From: Oreohelix idahoensis
Lineage: Eukaryota > Mollusca > Gastropoda > Stylommatophora > Oreohelicidae
NCBI GenBank assembly: GCA_024509875.1
Contig: JAMPIV010008094.1
Coordinates: forward strand, 1-64,000
DNA: 64,000 nt
Reading direction: 5' to 3'
Each line of letters starts with the position of its first letter. Positions within the stretch are counted from its first letter, which is position 1. Made by a program: the position numbers and the translations under genes. This document shows, piece by piece, positions 56,040 through 64,000 of this stretch. The notes beneath the pieces are model-generated. The model ran no database searches and had not been told where the DNA came from. It saw only the letters and a list, made by a program, of their open reading frames with translations.

Positions 56040-56145
56040 GTTGTAAAGGAAGTTTATTGGTTCTGTCAGATATTTGTTGTAATGTAAGTTTATTGGCCTT
56101 TTCAGATTTCTGTTGTAAAGTAAGTTTATTAGCCTTTTCAGATTT

Positions 56146-56345
56146 CTGTTGTAAAGTACTTCCCTTTGTTCCTACGTCATGCCAAAAGTGGTTTCCCTCT
56201 TGAGATATTACAACAACGCAATTTTAAATTGAACGAAGGAAACCAAGAAAGCGAAGAAACAGTGGAAGAAGAAGTTGAAGAAGAAGAACAGAAAGAGGAA
56301 GAATGCAAACTCTTTGGCATCCAACATTTAAAAGCTAAGCCCTGA
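56146..56345 (+). other. Possible terminal exon after the 36-bp array
   Basis: After the last splice-like CCTTTTCAG of the minisatellite the frame stays open for about 65 codons to a TGA near 56343. It reads FLRHAKSGFPLEILQQRNF and then a strongly acidic run (SEETVEEEVEEEEQKEEEC). The composition could be coding, but the acidic part comes from GAAGAA-type sequence and the minisatellite is itself part of a dispersed repeat, so this is weak. Confidence 0.22.
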
Positions 56346-56405
56346 GAAGGACTTTAAGCTCTTATAGCTAGTATTGTGCAGTCCTGACAAGGACTTCTAG
56401 CTGCG
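56330..56405 (-). repeat. Pair of histone-like hairpins
   Basis: On the minus strand CAGCTAGAAGTCCTTGTCAG begins an AGTCCT/AGGACT hairpin, and AAGTCCTTCTCAGGGCTT forms a second. The CAGCTAG prefix matches the hairpin after the LINE ORF1 at 1984. Loops differ from TTTC, so these are diverged members. Confidence 0.5.
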
Positions 56406-57029
56406 TCATGCTGTTCAAGATTGTTCAGGTTATATACAGTTAGGAAACCAATTTCAGTTATTAGCACAGGGTTTAGAATACCAAGATTAAAATAGCAGCA
56501 GGTAATTCAAAGTCAATGCTAACATTAATACTAGATATAACAGCAATTTACTTAACACCAATATATTTGTAATCCAACGATTAATACAAGATTAACATAC
56601 CCTGCAGATACAGAATTATGGGTCTGAGCTATCATAAGTTGCTCAGCTTTGTTGGTTTTCTCATCTATGGGCTGTGGCAATGTGGCTTCGAAAAGGAAGG
56701 GTGTGTCAGTCCGCTGGATATCTTTTCAGCTATGAAATTTTGGGAGTCCAGAATTGAATCTGAGACGGCTTATATACCCAATCTAGATCTCAGTCTTTCC
56801 TTCGCGGAGGTCCGCCCCTGAATTCACTTTCTACTTGTAACTTTCGTGGGATTTCAATGCTGTTGTGCGATTTTCCTGACAAGATAATGATTTCCCACAG
56901 CCATAATTACATGTATTTGTAGTTGATGTTCATATCCCCCCCCCCCCCCCCCCCCCCATTTTTCTGTTCTAGGCATTAATCATAAAGTTATAGCAGAGTT
57001 ACTGTTGTGCAATTCATAATTTATCATAA
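56406..57029. other. Unrecognised spacer with a TATA-like site
   Basis: On the minus strand GGGTATATAAGCCG near 56768-56782 is a good TATA-type match about 400 bp upstream of the hairpin pair, but no coding frame connects them. A poly(C) tract lies at 56936-56957. The 67-codon plus frame at 56618-56821 has no recognised domain. Confidence 0.3.
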
Positions 57030-57540
57030 AGACACTAATTTACGTAGCAGTTCCAGAGTGTCTTGCCCGTGTTATGACACACTGCAAGAGCACATACATG
57101 ACTTGGTGCAGGCTTCATGTAAGAGGGCCAGCTCCAGTGGTGGTTCCATGCTCCACATGGAGCAAAAAGGGTCATAAATAAATGAAGGAATGAAACATTC
57201 TGGGCTTCTATGTATCCCTGAACCAAATATTAAGAGACAATAAGTCATATACAACATAATGGTTACTTTCACAATTACCACCAGCTGGCAGCATGGATAA
57301 AACCAGGATTGCAGTTGAAAATCGCAACCAAGGTGGAGGGTGTTCTATTCCCAGCGCAGACGACAACAAGAGTCGAATAACTGGGAGTCAACACCCAAGT
57401 GGGCCCGGCCTCCCCAAGAGTGTAAAGAACATCAAGGGCCGAAACACATGTTCGACGGAAGGGACGCTTCTGATGATCAGATTGCCTTCGGTTGTAATGC
57501 TCTGTATAGAGTTTTCTATCATAGTGTTACCATGTGTATC
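57030..57540 (+). repeat. Repeats R2 and R3 in tandem
   Basis: 57030-57200 is R2 (CTGCAAGAGCACATACATGA, TTGGTGCAGGCTTCATGTAA, hairpin TGCTCCACATGGAGCA, AATAAATGAAGGAATG tail). 57260-57540 is R3 (GGCAGCATGGATAAAACC, GGTGTTCTATTCCCAG, CTTCTGATGATCAGATTGCC). The same R2-R3 order is at 35.4-35.8 kb. Confidence 0.75.
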
Positions 57541-57621
57541 TAAATCCACTATAAATATTCTAGGCCCATCTCGAATAGATATTCAGTTGGTCGATATTTA
57601 TGTGAACCAATAAAGATTTGA

Positions 57622-57860
57622 GCGTCCGATTGACCGAGTGGTTAGAGCGCTGGTGTATCGCGGTAAAGGTGCTGGGTTCGGATCACGGAACCGACACGCT
57701 CCAGTCTACCCAGCTGTAAATAGGTACCTGACTTTGAGTTACGGAAGGAAAAGGCAGCGAGGAAGGGAACTGGTCACACCACCTCCCGATGCTGGACCTA
57801 GTATAGCGAAGTCTCTAACACTTCATTCCCCTACGTCAGTATCTGCTATGGGACTAGCTA
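57622..57860 (+). mobile_element. tRNA-derived SINE, family S2
   Basis: The head GAGCGTCCGATTGACCGAGT contains an A box of the Leu/Ser type (GACCGAGTGGTTAGAGC), and the B box GGGTTCGGATC follows about 40 bp later. The body shares CAGCTGTAAATAGGTACCT and CACTTCATTCCCCTACG with the copy at 27.5 kb. It is too long and unstructured beyond the head to be a tRNA gene. Confidence 0.8.
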
Positions 57861-57879
57861 ATAAAAATTTAGTGTTTCT

Positions 57880-58555
57880 ACATTTACTTGAACCAAAATT
57901 AATTTCTGTTTTTGTATATGTGAACCACACATAAATGAGCTTCTGTATATGTGAATCACATATTCAATACTGTTTTGTATATGTGAATCACACATTATAT
58001 GATCTTCTGTATTTGTGAATCACACATTATATGATGTTCTGTAAATGTGAATCACATAATCAATACTGTTGTGTATTTGCGAGCACACGTTATATGATCT
58101 TCTGTACATGTGAATTGTATATTCAACACTGTTTTGTATATGTGAATAACACATTATATAATCTTCTGTATATGTGAGTTACATATTCAATACTCTTTTG
58201 TATTTGCGAACACACATTACAAGTATATGATCTTCTGTATATGTGAATCACATATTATATGATCTTCTGTATATGTGAATCACATATTATATGATCTTAT
58301 GTATATGTGAATCACAAATTATATGATCTTCTGTATCAGAAGAATATATGAACATGTGAATCACATATTATATGATCTTCTGTATATGTGAGTCACACAT
58401 TATATGATCTTCTGTCTATGTGAATCACATATTATATGATCTTCTGTTTATGTGAATCCCATATTCAATACTGTTTGTATAGGTGAATCAAATATTCAAT
58501 GGTGTCTCGTATGTATGAACCACACATTCAATACTCTTCTGCATATGTGAACCAG
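57880..58555. repeat. 32-bp minisatellite, left array
   Basis: About 20 units of TATGTGAATCACATATTATA plus TGATCTTCTGTA, with variants containing ATTCAATACTGTTTTG. The variant form aligns with the unit of the right array, so both come from one ancestral array. Confidence 0.85.
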
Positions 58556-58579
58556 CCAGGGAGTCCATGAGGAGAGAAA

Positions 58580-59100
58580 TAAAGAATAGGCCCAATGCCA
58601 ACTCATCCATGTCGTAAAGAGGCAACTATTATGAGGTAGTGCAAGAGACAGGCAACCTCCTTATCCTATATATAAAATCCCAACTTTTTCTGTCAGTGCG
58701 TAACGCTAAGGGACGCAACTTTGGTTGAAAGTTAGACATTAATTCTATTTTTTCCCTTATATGTACTCTCCTGAAAATAGTAACACTTACCAAAGAAGAA
58801 TGCACAAATGACGGTGTGCACAAAAATATATTTATAGAATATGTGATCCCGTATACACACATTTGGGATCCTCGCTGCTGCTACATAGTTTGTGTACTGT
58901 GGTGATGCACAGTGATTTTATTTTTAATACTTTTGAATAAGTAAAATTGCCGTTAGGTATTGATGCTTTTGAATTTAATTCCCGTCTTATGATGGGCTTT
59001 TACACTAGTTCTATAAATAAATTGCTAGAGAAACCAGCGCTGGAAGAGGACAAATATATTTTGATGTAGGCTTCCTGTAAACAGGTCACAAACGGGTGTC
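58580..59100 (+). repeat. Repeat R2 copy split by a Helitron
   Basis: R2 starts TGTCGTAAAGAGGCAACTAT and GACAGGCAACCTCC, is cut at 58663, and resumes at 59009 with AAATTGCTAGAGAAACCAGC and GTAGGCTTCCTGTAAACAGG. It lies between the two parts of the 32-bp array. Confidence 0.75.
58664..59008 (+). mobile_element. Non-autonomous Helitron
   Basis: Starts TCCTATATATAAAATCCCAA, ends with the hairpin CCCGTCTTATGATGGG, CTTTTACA and CTAG, and sits between A (58663) and T (59009). The 345-bp interior matches the copy at 35044-35383. The host sequence R2 reads continuously across the insertion point, which fixes the ends. Confidence 0.9.
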
Positions 59101-59142
59101 CCCCATACGTCATGAAAAACGACAAGTAAACAGAAGAAGAAT

Positions 59143-59652
59143 ATGTGAACCACATGTTCAACATTCTCCACTATTTGTAAACTACATGTTCAACTCTCTC
59201 CAGTATGTGGGAACTACATGTTCAACTCTCTCCAGTATGTGGGAACTACATGTTCAACTCTCTCCACTATTTGTAAACTACATGTTCAACTCTCTCCAGT
59301 ATGTGGGAACCACATGTTCAACTCTCTCCAGTATGTGGGAACTACATGTTCAACTCTCTCCAGTATGTGGGAACCACATGTTCAACTCTCTCCAGTATGT
59401 GGGAACTAAATGTTCAACTCTCTCCAGTATGTGAGAACTACATGTTCAACTCTCTCCAGTATGTGGGAACCACATGTTCAACTTTCTCCAGTATGTGGAA
59501 ACCACATGTTCAACTCTCTCCAGTATGTGGGAACTACATGTTCAACTCTCTCCAGTATGTGAGAACTACATGTTCAACTCTCTCCAGTATGTGGGAACCA
59601 TATGTTCAACTTCCTCCAGTATGTGGGAACTACATGTCCAACTCTCTCCTGT
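59143..59652. repeat. 32-bp minisatellite, right array
   Basis: About 16 units of TATGTGGGAACTACATG plus TTCAACTCTCTCCAG. Open frames through it repeat every three units and are not genes. Each unit ends in a pyrimidine tract plus CAG. Confidence 0.9.
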
Positions 59653-59809
59653 ATGTGGTGTAGTGGTGTTGATGGTATTGTATGATGGTGATATTACTAA
59701 ATGTAATTGTATGAGGCCAGCTGTGAAGGCTCCTGAGATAAAATGTAGTTGTGAATTGTCAGAAGGCCTTTCTTGCTACCACTACGACCTCACACTTAAT
59801 TTTTTTTAA
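59653..59809 (+). other. Possible short cysteine-containing exon
   Basis: Just after the last minisatellite unit the frame stays open to TAA 59807-59809 and reads LYDGDITKCNCMRPAVKAPE and IKCSCELSEGLSCYHYD. The cysteine spacing suggests an extracellular protein, and the pyrimidine-CAG of the array could serve as acceptor, although the nearest unit has CTG instead. No family is recognised. Confidence 0.2.
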
Positions 59810-61996
59810 TGAATGTGGCTACGTAAAGTGTCTAGGGTTATGATATGTAGTGTGGTGTAATAGGTTATAGATATACCCACAGATATTTAACAAGACTAAT
59901 AATATTAATAAATGTTAAAATACACTGAACTAACTCACGTGTGTAAATTTTTTGATAAAATTATATTACATTTATTTTGTTCTGGATCAATTTTTTAGGT
60001 TGACCAGAACTTAAAAAGATTTAGAGATTATGAAAGAAATGCATGGAATATTATATCATAAATGCAATAGTGTACATATATATGTACTATACTAGTTAGT
60101 TTTATTAAAATGTTCTAGTAGTCATCTACTTGGGAGGATATTTAATGTTTGTGCTGTTGGGGTGGCCTCATCACACCTGTCTATATTGACTACACAGTGT
60201 CCAGAAAATGGTGGGAATTTTTATGAGGGTATTAGTAACTACACAGCGTTGGTGAATGTCCAGCAGACCAGAGGCTCACTCATCTTGTCGTTGTAGCTCT
60301 GGTGCTGAAATCAGGTGGTCCCACCTCTCCGTGCTGGCGGGCAATAATGGTGGTCTCTGTCACAAGTACTGCACAGATACACTCGAGTAAAGTCACCAAC
60401 TGAATAGTCACTGCTTTGTTGACAACAGAAACTCACAGCTCTGCAATCAAAGTATGGGCCATGTGTCAAAATCTATTCTCTACCCACGTCTGGACACAAC
60501 ACTGACACAACAACCACATCATACAGACAGGTCAGATCTCTCTGACCAAACAGCACATTTACCAGGGTGGTTTTACATCAGATAGATCCTCCCAGACTAT
60601 AGGTTCTGAAAAATATTTATTAGTTGTCTGCCCTAAAAGAGGATAGGTAATATGTTTCATTATTCTCAACACTTGATCTGTCTTGCATAATCCTTGCTGG
60701 AGTTTATGTACATTGTTGGTCCCTAGACCCTGACTAGGGCGGGGGGTCTAGAGCAAATCCCTACTTGTTTGTAAGGCTAGATTTCGATATGGCAGTATCA
60801 AATCACTCGAACATGAAACAATATTCAAAATATATAAGGAAATAATTTCAATCTTACCAGATTATGAATAAATAACACAGAACTGCTAGCAAAACTCAGC
60901 TGAGCTGCTGGCTATAGTATGGCGTCCCTAAATTTATTACACTTTCTTTCATATGGAAATCACCACACTTTAAAATCTGTATCACTGAACAACTATTGAG
61001 AAATGACCCCAAATCCGCGTCTAAGCGCCGACAATATGCTTGTCTGTGGCCAATCACTGCCTAGGTTTATTTGAATTTCAAATTTCCTACACTAAAGTCA
61101 TTTCAGTCATGCTTCAGTCAAGTATGGATGTTTATCTGTTAGTCTTTCCGTCTCTACTTGTGTTTCTACAAAATGTACTTGATTTTTGAACCAACCTTTC
61201 TCTCCCCTCCAAAATTTTTTCGTTAAAAGTTATATTTAGACACAGCTACCACCCAAAAACCCTCTCCTCCATACTAAGTAAATTTGAACACCTGCGTCCC
61301 AAAGTCGTGTTTTTTTGTGCAATTAGCGACACTTTTAGATTCAATACAGTCTGTCGATGATGTGAACAACACTGTCTTTTGTCATTATCTTCAATATTAT
61401 CTATCCGTCTGTAAAATTAAGAACATATTAGTTCACTGCTCAGAATAGGCCATCCGGCCAGCTAATTTTTATATTCCTAACATTAATATTAAGAAAAAAG
61501 TACTTTTTAATTTTTGTAATATTCCTAACATCTGCGTTTAGCCGCTGAATTCAAATCAAGGCCTTGGTATCGCGCAAAAGCGTCCAACAAATGACTGTGG
61601 CGTAACATATCTATGGTCCCTTCTGTCGAGTTGCTTACTTTTTATGTCAACTTGGGAAACGTGACTTTTCTCCGTTTCCCCCCCAATTGCGTCTCCTTAG
61701 CCTTTCTAGTCTCACGCAATCTTTCCAGTCATATTTTTTTCCTTTTTGATCCGCCGTTCCCCTCCTGTCTAGCAAGTCAATTATTATGGAGGATGATGAC
61801 CCGCGGTCTAGGGGATCATGTACTATTCGCAGCCTACGCATTATGTTTTTATCCTTAAATGTTATCTTTGGAGATATTTTACCGTTGTATCTCTGTCAAT
61901 TTCACTACACATCTCCCCACTTGAAAACATGCCTATGGCAAGTTCCAACACCAGCGATACACATAGGTAAAATTACTCCTCACGTCTGCCACTACT
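59810..61996. other. Unrecognised DNA, possibly part of an LTR on the minus strand
   Basis: On the minus strand a purine run (AAGTGGGGAGATG) near 61910-61925, about 70 bp past the RNase H stop, is followed by TGTAGTGAAATTGAC, which looks like a polypurine tract and LTR start. No second LTR is present and the far end cannot be set. No host gene was recognised in the rest. Confidence 0.35.
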
Positions 61997-62440
61997 CTAA
62001 TTTTGATCACAGGGGTGCCGACTGAGGAAATCTGCACCGACATTCAATTTGCCTGGGATATATTGGATACTAAACTGATAAGGTTGAAGCAATAAAGACC
62101 ACCTCAGCAATCTTGCGTTTTCATGCTTAGCCTGAGACAAGAACACGAGAGGCTGATGGTCCGTCTCCACCACAAATGTCCTACCATACAGATAGATTTG
62201 AAACTTCTTTATTGCCCAGATTAACGCTAAACATTCTTTTTCGCTTGTGGAGTATCCTTGTTCCGCCTTATTCAATTTACGGCTTGCATAAGCGACTGGT
62301 TTCAAGTCCCCATCAGGTGAAGATGATCTTTGCAACAAAGCCCCTCCTAGTCCTACATTACTTGCATCGGTTCTTAAGACAAAGTCCTGTGTCAAATCAG
62401 GCAGTTTGAGAATAGGCTTGCTAGTGAGTTTCAAGGCCAT
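61997..62440 (-). pseudogene. pol: Ty3/gypsy RNase H fragment, inverted
   Basis: The 147-codon frame is a Ty3/gypsy RNase H: LRTDASNVGLGGALLQ (catalytic Asp), YASRKLNKAEQGYSTSEKE (catalytic Glu), VVETDHQPLVFL (catalytic Asp) and the end IPGKLNVGADFLSRHP. It stops at 61997 with no integrase after it, which fits an element whose RNase H is the last domain. The N-terminal side ends abruptly at about 62440, where gag begins on the other strand. Confidence 0.85.
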
Positions 62441-64000
62441 GCTCCTGAAAATGGTGCCAGTCCCTTTGCCTCTGATGCTACGGTTACTCAGGGAGCCTCA
62501 ACCTCAGCTATGAACTTTCATTTAGATCATTTTGTTGAGAAAGACGATGATATTGAGAGCTATATAAATAGATATGAACTATTAGCTACCACATATGGGT
62601 TAGAGAGAGAAAGGTGGAGCTTAAAGTTATCTCAGGGACTTCGTGGGGCAGCTTATGAAGTTTTTGCAAAAATGAGCAGAGGTGATCAGGAAAATTATGA
62701 CATGCTAAAGCAGGCTCTTTTGTTAAGGTATGAAAAGAATGCAGAATTTTATAGGAAAAAATTTAGGAATGCTAAACTACTGTCAGGTGAAACCTATCAC
62801 CAGTTCTCTGCATGAATAGAGACATACTTGGAGAAATGGACTTCTCTGGGGAAAACCCAAGATCTTAAGGAAATGGTCCTTATAGAGCAATTAAGAGAGT
62901 CCATGGCTCCAGACCTGAGAAAGTTTCTCATGGAACAAGGTGCAGAGAGGCTGGATGAGTTGCTAAATGTTGCTGAAAGGTATCAAGCAGCTCAAGCAGA
63001 GGTAACAGGTAATAAAAAGAAACAAGTGGATAACTTTAGGGCACCACAGAACTTTAATAAATTTGATCCTAAGGATCAAAATAAAGGTAAGCACCAATTT
63101 GATAGGCCACGGTATGACAATAAAAATAAATTCCCACAATTCGATGAAAGGAAATATGATGAAAGAAAATCTTTCAACCAAGGAAAAAGGTGGTGTAAAA
63201 ATTGTAAGATGAACAATCATGACACTGACCATTTTAGAAGGAAACCTCCTCATTTTGCTGCTATGACATCGGGGAAAAAGGAAAAGAAGGGCAAACCTGA
63301 AGAATTACAGGAACCATACCATCCCCCAGTGTGTGAAGATGTCATCTGTAATGGTGTCACTATAAGATGTTTATATGATACCGGTTTAGATTACGATTCC
63401 GTTGTGAGTTCTCACCTGGTGCAGGCCGATCAATACACCACAGAAACAGTGGAGATTCAAACTGCAACCAAGGATGTAGCTACCATGACACTTCCCGTCG
63501 CCCGAATAAAAGTGAAAACGCGATATGTGGAAGGAATCATAAAAGCAGCAGTGATAAATGAGCCAATCTACCCTCTAATATTGGGGTGTAGATATGTCTT
63601 CTTGGGGAATCCCAAGAGACCTGTGATATTGGCAACAGTGCAGACCAGATCACAGTCAAAGAAGGAGGAGGATAATCCCATAAATACTCACCCAGATGAG
63701 ATGAGGAAGGCACAGGCTGAGGACAAAACACTCAAGCCATGTTTCAAGAAGTTGCCCAAATCTCATACACCTCCAGGCAAGGGAGAGTTTTATATGAAGA
63801 ACAAACTGATATATAGGAAGGCTGGATCTGAATCCAATGGTCACGGACAGCTGGTCCTTCCCACTTCATATAGGACTAAAGTGTTGGAACTAGGGCATGC
63901 GATTCCCTTCAGTGGTCATATGGGAATCAGCGCAACAGGACAGCGAATAGCTTGTCACTATTTCTGGCCAGGAATAACTGAAGATATCAAACGATATATA
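62441..64000 (+). CDS. gag-pol: Gag-protease-integrase of a second Gmr1-type element, partial
   Basis: One frame runs from the left break to the window edge with a single TGA at 62813-62815. Gag starts within the truncated N-terminus (first ATG 62510). Its core YRKKFRNAKLLSGETYHQFS, ETYLEKW and LKEMVLIEQLRESMAPDLRK matches the SCAN-type fold known from Gmr1 Gag. A zinc knuckle follows (WCKNCKMNNHD, 63194 on), but its last cysteine position is Phe at 63233-63235. The protease active site is LYDTG, with DTG at 63377-63385. The next domain is the integrase HHCC finger region (ELGHAIPFSGHMG, then HYFWPGITEDIK near the edge), with no RT between protease and integrase. That order again indicates a Gmr1-type element. 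Confidence 0.85.

Larger units (their letters stand above)
47756..56160 (+). repeat. 36-bp minisatellite (R1 type) split by the LTR element
   Basis: The units at 47756-47806 (CTCAGATTTCTGTTGTAAAG, TAAGTTTATTGG, CCTTTCAGATTTTTGTTGT) continue at 56040-56160 (GTTGTAAAGGAAGTTTATTG and on). This is the same unit as the 26 kb array, about five copies, interrupted by the element 47807-56039 with the duplication GTTGT. Confidence 0.85.

Noticed and set aside
57622..57705. Possible tRNA gene
   Set aside because: Has A and B boxes, but the cloverleaf is poor and the sequence continues as a SINE body found also at 27.5 kb.
57880..59652. CRISPR-like regular 32-bp repeats
   Set aside because: The units are contiguous with no unique spacers, and the genome is eukaryotic.
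59096..59809. Overlapping plus-strand frames of CGNYMFNSLQYV-type repeats
   Set aside because: Translations of the 32-bp minisatellite in all three frames.

Overview
This window is eukaryotic DNA with no operons, no Shine-Dalgarno-led genes and no rRNA, tRNA gene or CRISPR array that I can support. It is AT-rich and made almost entirely of nested transposable elements, tandem minisatellites and microsatellites. The mix (Ty3/gypsy elements, RTE- and Jockey/I-type LINE tails, tRNA-derived SINEs, hAT elements, short Helitrons) fits an invertebrate animal. My best guess is a mollusc, perhaps a gastropod, but nothing here proves the species.

Layout, left to right. 1.7-4.8 kb (minus strand): a decayed Jockey/I-type LINE ORF1 abutting an RTE-like reverse transcriptase, with histone-type hairpins just past the ORF1 stop. 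5.66-5.83 kb (minus): the one convincing host coding exon, a complete CCP/sushi module with phase 1-1 splice sites, next to a minisatellite made of copies of its own 3' splice site. 7.3-16.5 kb: a complete 9.2 kb Ty3/gypsy element inserted in an (AT)n tract, with ~1.07 kb LTRs and the unusual order protease-integrase-reverse transcriptase-RNase H (Gmr1 type). 19-31 kb: LINE tails, two hAT elements with exact 8-bp target duplications, SINEs, and a 36-bp minisatellite. 31.35-34.15 kb: a solo LTR with 5-bp duplications. 35-42.7 kb: a Helitron, LINE tails, minisatellites and a 4.16 kb element with terminal inverted repeats. 42.7-47.8 kb: mostly unrecognised DNA.

47.8-56.04 kb (minus) is a second complete LTR element. 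Its LTRs are ~2.7 kb each and its 2.9 kb interior encodes only a ~700-codon Gag-like protein. It belongs to the same family as the solo LTR. 56-59.7 kb holds a minisatellite broken by a repeat that is itself broken by a Helitron. From 62.44 kb to the right edge runs a 5'-truncated second Gmr1-type element (SCAN-like Gag, protease, then integrase in one frame), head-to-head with an inverted RNase H fragment at 62.0-62.44 kb.

No set of host genes works together here. The biology is that of mobile elements: two INT-before-RT Gypsy elements with SCAN-like Gag, a Gag-only long-LTR family that must borrow reverse transcriptase and integrase, and SINEs that probably use LINE machinery. The most interesting signals are the Gmr1-type elements, the Gag-only LTR family, the CCP exon with its splice-site minisatellite, and dispersed hairpins shaped like the histone mRNA 3' stem-loop.
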